A DNA stretch of 64,000 nt, from contig JBBIQK010000007.1 in the NCBI GenBank assembly GCA_037442365.1, forward strand, positions 5,589 through 69,588. The letters are read 5' to 3'. Both the position numbers and the translations under genes were made by a program. A model generated the notes under the pieces. That model was not told the DNA's origin and did no database searches. It saw nothing but the letters and a program-made list of their open reading frames with translations. Shown in pieces: positions 58,563 through 64,000 of the stretch. Origin of the DNA: GBS-DC sp037442365. GTDB taxonomy: Bacteria > Armatimonadota > Fimbriimonadia > Fimbriimonadales > GBS-DC. The stretch's first letter is position 1; each line of letters opens with the position of its first letter.

Positions 58563-60230
58563 ATGGCTAATCAAGGCAACGGCGGACGCGAGCATTGGGG
58601 TACACGGATTGGACTCGTGCTGGCGATGGCGGGCAACGCCATCGGGCTGGGCAACTTTTTGCGGTTCCCCGGTCAGGCGGCGGCGAACGGGGGCGGAGCG
58701 TTCCTCATCCCTTACTTCATCTGCCTGCTGCTGATGGCAATCCCGCTGATGTGGCTGGAGTGGGCGCAGGGACGCTACGGCGGCGTGCGTGGGCACGGCA
58801 CCACCCCCGCGATGTTTCAGCTGATGTGGCGACACCCCATCGCCAAGTATCTCGGCGTGCTGGGGCTGTTCATCCCAACGCTCATCCTGTTCTACTACTC
58901 CTATCTGGGGTCATGGACGCTGGGCTACAGCCTCAAGACGCTGCTGGGACAGATGCCGCAGGTGGAGCAGAGCCAGTTGCATGAAGGCATGACCGCCGAT
59001 GAAATCTCCCAGACCGTGCTGGCGCCCTACGCGCAGTTTCTGGGGCAGTATTCGGGCGACACGGAGGAGGGCGTCTTCCTCAAGCCCGACCCGTTCACGC
59101 TGGGCGTGTTCGCGGTGGTCTACTTCATGACGCTTTGGCTGATGGTGCGCGGGGTGTCGGGCGGGATTGAGCTGCTGGCGAAAATCGCGATGCCCCTGCT
59201 GTTCTTGCTGGCGATTGTGCTGATGATTCGCGTCTTCACGCTGGGCAATCCCGTCTCGCAGGAGTATGGCGTGATGGACGGGATTGCGTTCCTGTGGGAG
59301 CCGAAGTGGTGGATTGAGCGCGACGGCAAAGAGGTGTTCGTGCTGCTAGACCCCAAGACATGGCTGGCGGCAGCGGGGCAGGTCTTCTTCTCGTTGAGCC
59401 TGGGCATGGGCGCGATCCAGTGCTATGCGTCGTACCTGCGGCGCAAGGACGATGTGACGCTCACGGGGCTGTCGACGACGGCGTCCAACAGCTTCGCGGA
59501 GGTGGTGCTGGGCGCGTCGATTGCGCTGCCTGCGGCGTCGGCGTTCTTCGGCGTGGCGGCGGCGCAGGTCATCGCCTCTCAAGGCAGCTTCTATCTGGGC
59601 TTTGTCTCGATGCCTGCCGTGTTCAGCTTCCTGCCTGCGGGCAACCTGCTGGGCTTTTTGTGGTTCCTGCTGCTGTTTTTCGCGGCGATGACCTCGGTGG
59701 TGGCGATGTGCCAGCCGATTATCGCCTTCCTCGAAGATGAGTTCGGCTTGACGCGCCAGCGAGCGGTCGCCGCGCTGGGCGTGTTCTGGCTGATTGGCGT
59801 CCAGTTCGCAATCTGGATTAAAGGCGGCATCGATGTGTACGACTTCTGGTCGGGCACTTTCGGACCGCCGCTGATGGCGCTGATTGAGGTGGTGATTCTG
59901 ATGTGGATTTTCGGCGGCGATAAAATCTGGAAGGACATGCACGAGGGCGCGCTGCTGCGCGTGCCGCGCTTCTTCTACTTCTGCGCCAAGTATATCACGC
60001 CGATTATCCTCGCCGCCATCCTGTTCTTCTGGTTCCGCGATAATGTGATTACGCCGTTGCTGGCGGGCGAGCTGGCGACGCGCCCAATCGAAGCGGCGGG
60101 CTTGCAGGTCGGCTGGCATATCTGGATGATTCGCGGGTTTATTATCCTCGTGTTTCTACTGCAGATTGCCGCCATCTGGTACGCATGGAATGTGCGCAAG
60201 AGCATGCAACGCGCGGAGGTGATCGAATGA
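58563..60230 (+). CDS. Neurotransmitter:sodium symporter-family amino acid transporter (MetP-like)
   Basis: A 555-residue LeuT-fold transporter with twelve or so spans. The unwound TM1 sodium site is GLVLAMAGNAIGLGNFLRFPGQAAANGGGAFLIPYF. The large size and the adjacent small subunit fit the MetP group, which imports methionine or alanine with sodium in Corynebacterium. The substrate here is not certain. The ATG is chosen because the symporter motif follows directly. The stop overlaps the start of the small subunit. Confidence 0.9.
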   Translation: MANQGNGGREHWGTRIGLVLAMAGNAIGLGNFLRFPGQAAANGGGAFLIPYFICLLLMAIPLMWLEWAQGRYGGVRGHGTTPAMFQLMWRHPIAKYLGVLGLFIPTLILFYYSYLGSWTLGYSLKTLLGQMPQVEQSQLHEGMTADEISQTVLAPYAQFLGQYSGDTEEGVFLKPDPFTLGVFAVVYFMTLWLMVRGVSGGIELLAKIAMPLLFLLAIVLMIRVFTLGNPVSQEYGVMDGIAFLWEPKWWIERDGKEVFVLLDPKTWLAAAGQVFFSLSLGMGAIQCYASYLRRKDDVTLTGLSTTASNSFAEVVLGASIALPAASAFFGVAAAQVIASQGSFYLGFVSMPAVFSFLPAGNLLGFLWFLLLFFAAMTSVVAMCQPIIAFLEDEFGLTRQRAVAALGVFWLIGVQFAIWIKGGIDVYDFWSGTFGPPLMALIEVVILMWIFGGDKIWKDMHEGALLRVPRFFYFCAKYITPIILAAILFFWFRDNVITPLLAGELATRPIEAAGLQVGWHIWMIRGFIILVFLLQIAAIWYAWNVRKSMQRAEVIE

Positions 60231-60340
60231 GCCTGACAGGCTGGGTGTTTATGCTGAGCGCGTGGACTTTTTTCACCGCGCTGATTGTCTATTGCTACTA
60301 TCGCATCCTGTTTGGCGGGGATAATCAGACCGCCGAATAG
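60227..60340 (+). CDS. MetS-like small transporter subunit
   Basis: A 37-residue single-span peptide (MSLTGWVFMLSAWTFFTALIVYCYYRILF, then GGDNQTAE). Its ATG overlaps the transporter stop (ATGA). MetS-type subunits of this size and place are required for activity of MetP-type symporters, so I read it as the partner. Its TAG ends one base before the GGTATAAT of the rpmA promoter. Confidence 0.78.
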   Translation: MSLTGWVFMLSAWTFFTALIVYCYYRILFGGDNQTAE

Positions 60341-60341
60341 G

Positions 60342-60377
60342 GTATAATACGGCGCGGGCGGGGCGATCGCTCCGCCC
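60342..60377 (+). promoter_or_regulatory. rpmA promoter and leader palindrome
   Basis: TATAAT at 60342-60347 begins almost directly after the metS-like stop codon. The leader contains a 22-base near-perfect palindrome (60356-60377, GGGCG ... GATC ... CGCCC, one mismatch pair) and later GAGGAGG before the ATG at 60404. Unlike most genes here, rpmA has a leader of about 50 bases, so feedback by a ribosomal protein is possible. Confidence 0.5.
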
Positions 60378-60403
60378 TGCGTATCACTGAGGAGGCGACG
60401 ATT

Positions 60404-60661
60404 ATGGCAAGTAAAAAAGGCGTCGGGAGTACCCGCAACGGTCGGGACAGCAATCCGAAGTTTCTGGGTGTGAAAGCGTATGGCGGCGAGTTCGTGCGCG
60501 CGGGCAATGTGATTGTGCGTCAGCGCGGCACGAAGTTCCATCCGGGGCGCAATGTCGGGCGCGGCAGCGACGACACGCTGTTCGCGCTGGTGGACGGCTA
60601 TGTGCAGTTCGAAGGTCCCCGCAACCGCCGCCGCGTGAGCGTCAATCCCATCCAGAACTAA
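60404..60661 (+). CDS. rpmA: 50S ribosomal protein L27
   Basis: An 85-residue L27. It begins MASKKGVGSTRNGRDSNPKFLGVK, so no cleavable N-terminal extension as in Firmicutes, and has the conserved GNVIVRQRGTKFHPG. The basic N-terminus reaches the peptidyl-transferase centre. The usual partner rplU (L21) is not upstream; a transporter operon is. Confidence 0.96.
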   Translation: MASKKGVGSTRNGRDSNPKFLGVKAYGGEFVRAGNVIVRQRGTKFHPGRNVGRGSDDTLFALVDGYVQFEGPRNRRRVSVNPIQN

Positions 60662-60663
60662 AT

Positions 60664-60689
60664 AAGGGGCGCACCGCGGTGCGCCCCTT
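60664..60689. terminator. Bidirectional hairpin terminator
   Basis: A perfect 26-base palindrome (AAGGGGCGCACCG and its complement) between the convergent rpmA and dockerin-type genes, with AA/TT flanks but no long U-tract. Confidence 0.65.
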
Positions 60690-60697
60690 GCACTAAC

Positions 60698-61612
60698 TTA
60701 GCAGCCCTGTCCAAAGTTAAACAGCACGGTCAGCAAGTCCGCGTCGTCCACAACGCCGTCGTCGTTCACATCCTCCGCCAGCCCGGAGCCTGTCTGCCCG
60801 AACGCAAACAGCACCGCCAGCAGGTCCGCGTCGTCCACGCAGCCGTCGCCGTTCACATCGCCCGGAATCGATTGCTCGACCACCGTCTCCACATCATCGA
60901 TGTAGACGATGTACGGACCCAGGTTCGCGGGGTCGGTCGGCGTGAAGGCAAGCTGCTCCAGAGTGCCCGTGTTACCGTCGATCTGCCCGTTGCCTCCGGC
61001 GGCAAACGCACGGACTGGCTCCTGCCGAATGTTGAACTCCACCGTCACCCACTGGTTTTTCTGGTCAATCAGTTTGCCGACGGGCGCGTTATTCGCCTGC
61101 GAATCCGTCGCGCCAATCCACTCTATGGCGCCCGAACCGCCGCCGTTGCCCGCGCACGCGGCGGTTGTGCCCGTCTCGCGGATGCCCAGCGTCAGGTAGA
61201 AGTCGGGCGTATTGGCAGGCACATAGAGGCGCACGCGCACTATATGGTCAAAGTTAATCGCGGGGTTGGGAATGTTCGTGGCGTTGAAGGTCGTCAGGCG
61301 GAGCCAGGCATTCGGGAACGGCTGCCCCGTGTTCGGGTTCAGTATGAATTGCCACGCCACGCGCAGCGACTGGGTTCCGCTGAGAGCCTGCTCGTCGGAA
61401 ATCTGGGCGCAGTTGTAGACGCTGTTCGCATAGTCGCAAGCGCTGGTAACCAGAAATGTGCTGGTCGATCCCGAGAAGCTGGGCTGGCGGAAGAGAACGG
61501 AACCGTTGGCTCCGAGAGTGAAGCCCTCGAAGTCCGTAATCAGGCACTGAGCAAATGCGCTGCTCAGGCACGCAAGCGCTGTAATTGCTGTCAAAGCGTG
61601 TCGAATCTTCAT
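60698..61612 (-). CDS. Secreted protein with C-terminal dockerin-like module
   Basis: A 304-residue exported protein: signal peptide (HALTAITALACLSSAFAQ), a jelly-roll-like carbohydrate-binding-type body (SLRVAWQFILNPNTGQPFPNAWLRLTTF ... YIVYIDDVETVV), and the C-terminal calcium repeats GDVNGDGCVDDADLLAVLFAFG and DVNDDGVVDDADLLTVLFNFG. The body resembles a CBM-like lectin domain; sugar binding is inferred. AAAGGAGG 7 bases upstream fixes the start; TATAAT lies 31 bases before it. Confidence 0.82.
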   Translation of the reverse strand: MKIRHALTAITALACLSSAFAQCLITDFEGFTLGANGSVLFRQPSFSGSTSTFLVTSACDYANSVYNCAQISDEQALSGTQSLRVAWQFILNPNTGQPFPNAWLRLTTFNATNIPNPAINFDHIVRVRLYVPANTPDFYLTLGIRETGTTAACAGNGGGSGAIEWIGATDSQANNAPVGKLIDQKNQWVTVEFNIRQEPVRAFAAGGNGQIDGNTGTLEQLAFTPTDPANLGPYIVYIDDVETVVEQSIPGDVNGDGCVDDADLLAVLFAFGQTGSGLAEDVNDDGVVDDADLLTVLFNFGQGC

Positions 61613-61675
61613 CGATAGCCTCCTTTCGCAGGTGTCCTGCACAGGTATTATACCCCGAATCGGCGGGCGTTGGGG

Positions 61676-61681
61676 TATACT
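61676..61681 (+). promoter_or_regulatory. -10 box TATACT, leaderless start
   Basis: TATACT ends 7 bases before the ATG at 61689. Confidence 0.55.
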
Positions 61682-61688
61682 GCGCGCG

Positions 61689-62846
61689 ATGGGAGGCGTG
61701 CGACAGGGAGGTTGGCTGGCGGCGCTGGTCGTTGCGCTGAGCCTGTGCCTGCCGCTGGGGGCGCAGCAGGACAAAGCGCAACAACGCCAGCAGTTGCAAC
61801 GCGAGCTGCAGTCGCTGCAAGGGGAGATTGGCAAGCTCAGGGGCGCGATTGACCAGAAGCGGCGCGAGGAGCGCAAAGTGCGACGCGACCTCGCCGAACT
61901 GGATCAAGCCATCACGCGCGTCACGGCGCGCCTGCGCGACACCCGCAATCGCCTCGCCCGGGCGCGTAAAGAGCAGGCGGAACTCGCCAAACGGCTCGAG
62001 ATGCTCACCCAGCGCCTGCGCCGACGGGAGAACCTGCTCGCCCAGCGCCTGCGCGCCGCCTACAAATACCGCAGCGTGTCGTACCTGAGCCTGCTGATAG
62101 GCGCGCGCAACATCAGCGAGCTGAACAGCCGCAGCTTCGTGCTGCGCCAGATTGTCAAGACCGACCGCGAGCTGCTGGAGCAGGTGCGCGCCGACCAGCA
62201 GGAAGTCGCGCAGGCGAAAGCGCAGATGGACGCGCTGGTGCGCCGAATCACGGGGCTGGAAGCCGACCTGCGCGACCAGCAGGCGGAACTCACCGACGCG
62301 CAGGACGAGAAACAGTCGCTGCTGAAAGACATCGCCCGCCAGCGCGCGCTTTACGAACGGCAACTGGCGGAGCTGGAAGCCGAGTCGCAGGCGATTGCCC
62401 GCCGCCTGCGCGCCCTGATGGAGACGCCCCGTGGACGCGCCCGCGCCGATAAGCCCTGGTCGGGACGATTTATCCGCCCCGTGAACGGGCGACTCACTTC
62501 GGGGTTCGGCATGCGCGTGCATCCCATCTTCAAGGTGCGCCGAATGCACACGGGCGTCGACATCGCCGCGCCGAGCGGGACGCCCATCCGCGCCGCCGAT
62601 TCGGGCGTGGTCGTCGAAGCGGGCTACATTCGCGGCTACGGCTACACGGTCATCATCGACCACGGCGGCGGCGTGGCGACCCTGTACGCGCACTGCTCCG
62701 CGCTGCTGGTGCGCGAAGGGCAGGAGGTGCAACGCGGGCAAATCATCGCCCGCGTCGGCAGCACGGGCTACTCGACAGGACCCCACCTGCACTTCGAAGT
62801 GCGCATCAACGGCGAGCCTGTGAACCCGCTACAATACGGCTTATAG
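61689..62846 (+). CDS. M23 peptidase / EnvC-like murein hydrolase factor
   Basis: A 385-residue exported protein: signal peptide (WLAALVVALSLCLPLGAQ), two long coiled coils (about residues 28-130 and 165-250), and a C-terminal LytM domain. The zinc ligands are seen in RRMHTGVDIAAPSGTP (H-x3-D) and HLHFEV (HxH), so unlike E. coli EnvC it may be catalytic. It cuts or helps cut septal peptidoglycan. The layout equals EnvC/NlpD-type division factors; no ftsEX is next to it. Confidence 0.9.
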   Translation: MGGVRQGGWLAALVVALSLCLPLGAQQDKAQQRQQLQRELQSLQGEIGKLRGAIDQKRREERKVRRDLAELDQAITRVTARLRDTRNRLARARKEQAELAKRLEMLTQRLRRRENLLAQRLRAAYKYRSVSYLSLLIGARNISELNSRSFVLRQIVKTDRELLEQVRADQQEVAQAKAQMDALVRRITGLEADLRDQQAELTDAQDEKQSLLKDIARQRALYERQLAELEAESQAIARRLRALMETPRGRARADKPWSGRFIRPVNGRLTSGFGMRVHPIFKVRRMHTGVDIAAPSGTPIRAADSGVVVEAGYIRGYGYTVIIDHGGGVATLYAHCSALLVREGQEVQRGQIIARVGSTGYSTGPHLHFEVRINGEPVNPLQYGL

Positions 62847-62886
62847 GCGACAGGAAAATTCGCGCGGAGAGTCTATAGAGCGTCCT

Positions 62887-63771
62887 ATGGAAGCGAACAT
62901 TTTCACGAATGTTGTGCTGCCCCTTGCGCTGGCGGTGATTATGCTGGGCTTGGGGCTGACGCTGACGCGCGACGACTTCCTGCGCGTGGTGATTTTCCCG
63001 AAGGCGTTTGTGATTGGACTGACCTGCCAGATGGTGTTGCTGCCGCTGGCGGGGTTTCTTGTGGCGAAGCTGTTCCCGATGGAGCCGCAGCTGGCGGTCG
63101 GGGTGATGATTCTCGCGCTCTGCCCTGCGGGCGCGACGGCGAACCTGATTACCTACCTCGCGCGGGGCGATGTCGCGCTGGGGATTACGCTCACCGCGTT
63201 CAACAGCCTGATTATCATCATCACGACGCCCGTCCTGATTAACCTGTCGCTGGGACACTTTCTGGGCGAAAGTCAGGAGATTCGACTGCCCGTGCTGCGC
63301 ACGATTATTCAGGTGGGCGCGATTATCCTGATTCCCGTCTCGATTGGCATGCTCATTCGGGCGCGCAAGCCCGCGCTGGCGGCGGCGGCGGAGCGTCCCG
63401 TGCGTCTCCTCTCGACGCTGTTCATCGCAATTGCGGTGCTGGGCGCGGTGCTGCAGGATGTGGAGAACCTGCCCTCGCACTTTCGGCAGGCGGGCGTCTC
63501 GATGCTCGCGCTGAATGTGCTGACGCTCTGGATGGGCTACAATGTGGCGCGCCTGTTCCGATTGCCGCTCAAGCAGGCGATTGCGATTTCGATTGAGGGC
63601 GGCATCCAGAACGGCACGCTCGCGATTCTGATTGCCAGCACGATTCTGAAGCAGCCTGCGATGTCCATCCCTGCGGCGGTCTACAGCCTGATAATGTTCG
63701 CGACGGGCGCGTTTATGATTTACTACTTCGGGCGTCGCGCGCGCGCGGCTGCCCCGGAGATGGCGTCTTAA
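62887..63771 (+). CDS. Bile acid:sodium symporter (BASS)-family transporter
   Basis: A 294-residue protein with about nine to ten spans. The sodium-site signature ILALCPAGATANLITYLARGDVALGITLTAFNSL and the EGGIQNGTLAILIAS segment are diagnostic. The family moves organic acids or bile-acid-like anions with sodium; the real cargo in this organism is unknown. The TAA stop is part of the repeat element that follows. Confidence 0.88.
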   Translation: MEANIFTNVVLPLALAVIMLGLGLTLTRDDFLRVVIFPKAFVIGLTCQMVLLPLAGFLVAKLFPMEPQLAVGVMILALCPAGATANLITYLARGDVALGITLTAFNSLIIIITTPVLINLSLGHFLGESQEIRLPVLRTIIQVGAIILIPVSIGMLIRARKPALAAAAERPVRLLSTLFIAIAVLGAVLQDVENLPSHFRQAGVSMLALNVLTLWMGYNVARLFRLPLKQAIAISIEGGIQNGTLAILIASTILKQPAMSIPAAVYSLIMFATGAFMIYYFGRRARAAAPEMAS

Positions 63772-63900
63772 GTGTCGTTGCAGAAAGTTTTCAGCAGTCG
63801 CTCTATCTGCGCAGGCGCGTAATTTGGAGTGCTGAAGCGGGAGCTTCAGCGTCGCGGAAGCTCCGCTTCCGCACTGATGTTTGTCATTTCTCCTCTCGCC
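63768..63900 (+). mobile_element. Second-family MITE-like element, right end degraded
   Basis: It starts TTAAGTGTCGTTGCAGAAAG, like the left end at 35591, continues with GCGCGTAATTTGGAGTGC and a palindrome copy at 63826. The TAA of the transporter lies in its first bases. After 63875 the similarity fades, so the end is uncertain. Confidence 0.45.
63826..63875 (+). repeat. 52-bp double-hairpin palindromic repeat, outer arm damaged
   Basis: GGAGT, hairpin GCTGAAGC-GGGA-GCTTCAGC, GTC, hairpin GCGGAAGC-TCC-GCTTCCGC, ACT. The last two bases of the outer arm are changed. Confidence 0.75.
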
Positions 63901-63913
63901 TAGCGCCCAGCCC

Positions 63914-63943
63914 TTGACAAAAAAACGCTCCATCGGGTATCTC
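63914..63943 (+). promoter_or_regulatory. Promoter of the gene leaving the window
   Basis: TTGACA at 63914-63919 and TATCTC at 63938-63943 are 18 bases apart, and the latter ends 9 bases before the ATG at 63953. The -10 match is partial. Confidence 0.4.
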
Positions 63944-63993
63944 CTGCACACTATGAAACAACCAATCCACACACAGGAGCAACCCGATGGAGC
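63927..63993 (+). repeat. 20-bp inverted repeat flanking the start of the last gene
   Basis: Bases 63927-63946 and 63974-63993 are inverted copies, 18 of 20 matching, with 27 bases between. The right arm covers AGGAG and the ATG at 63987. It may be an RNA hairpin that hides the ribosome site, or the end of a mobile element. Confidence 0.5.
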
Positions 63994-64000
63994 CAACCCA
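63953..64000 (+). CDS. 5' end of an unidentified gene running off the window
   Basis: Two starts are possible. The ATG at 63953, 9 bases after the TATCTC box, opens a frame to the edge (MKQPIHTQEQPDGANP). The ATG at 63987, with AGGAG seven bases upstream, gives only MEPT. Too little is present to name the product. The frame, promoter and inverted repeat show that a gene probably starts here. Confidence 0.35.
   Translation, partial: MKQPIHTQEQPDGANP

Overview
The window reads as a gene-dense stretch of chromosome from a GC-rich, didermal, aerobic heterotrophic bacterium. I infer Armatimonadota (Fimbriimonadia-like). The reasons are prepilin/DUF1559-type proteins with H-x9-DG-type ends, secreted proteins ending in a dockerin-like GDxNxDGxVDDADLLxxLFxFG module, an LptD-like outer-membrane barrel, an ADP-heptose enzyme and a heme-copper oxidase assembly cluster. 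No rRNA, CRISPR array, prophage or complete insertion sequence was seen. This is inference from the text of the sequence; no search was run.

Layout. 1-6.5 kb: the 3' end of a (probably frameshifted) prepilin-type gene, an LptD-like protein, and a divergent 1208-residue STAND-type NTPase with an N-terminal glycine zipper and an AT-rich, apparently transplanted C-terminal sensor. 6.5-16.9 kb: an AcuC/HDAC-like deacetylase, an orphan DNA methyltransferase, TilS, an ECF sigma/anti-sigma pair followed by a catalytically dead HtrA-like protein, a SthA-type transhydrogenase, and a prepilin with a small membrane partner. 16.9-27.6 kb: EF-P, a hybrid histidine kinase, an M28 peptidase, a cobalamin-binding-type protein, a secreted protein of unknown function, a VapBC-type pair, Mfd and tRNA-fMet. 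27.6-35.8 kb: a hydrolase, a sugar-related group (Gfo/Idh/MocA, RmlC-like, DUF6807/PmoA-like, GHMP kinase), the second prepilin/small-protein pair and a dockerin-type protein. 35.8-44.1 kb: a zinc-ribbon membrane protein, sucC, rnc, mtnP, a second orphan methyltransferase with a tiny CTG-initiated partner, deoB coupled to an N-terminal UvrA fragment, and serS. 44.1-55.5 kb: a GT39-like transferase, a NlpC/P60 hydrolase, a lipoprotein coupled to an MFS-HEAT fusion, a DEDDy exonuclease, a beta-propeller phytase, glycolate oxidase GlcD, and SCO1-CtaE-CtaB. 55.5-64 kb: a PqaA-like protein, RfaE2, a glutaminyl cyclotransferase, a MetP/MetS-type transporter, L27, a second dockerin protein, an EnvC-like M23 peptidase, a BASS transporter, and the 5' edge of one more gene.

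Two themes run through the window. First, many genes are probably leaderless: a TATAAT/TATACT/TACAAT box ends 6-9 bases before the start codon in about seventeen genes, on both strands. Second, several non-coding insertions share palindromic structure. A 52-bp double hairpin occurs four times in full or nearly so, plus a partial copy inside tilS. Two families of terminal-inverted-repeat (MITE-like) elements have ends that coincide exactly with stop codons of flanking genes.

The most interesting candidates are the glycine-zipper STAND protein (a possible one-gene NLR-like defence or cell-death system), the stop-codon-associated elements, the pseudo-protease in the sigma-factor operon, and the UvrA fragment translationally coupled to deoB.
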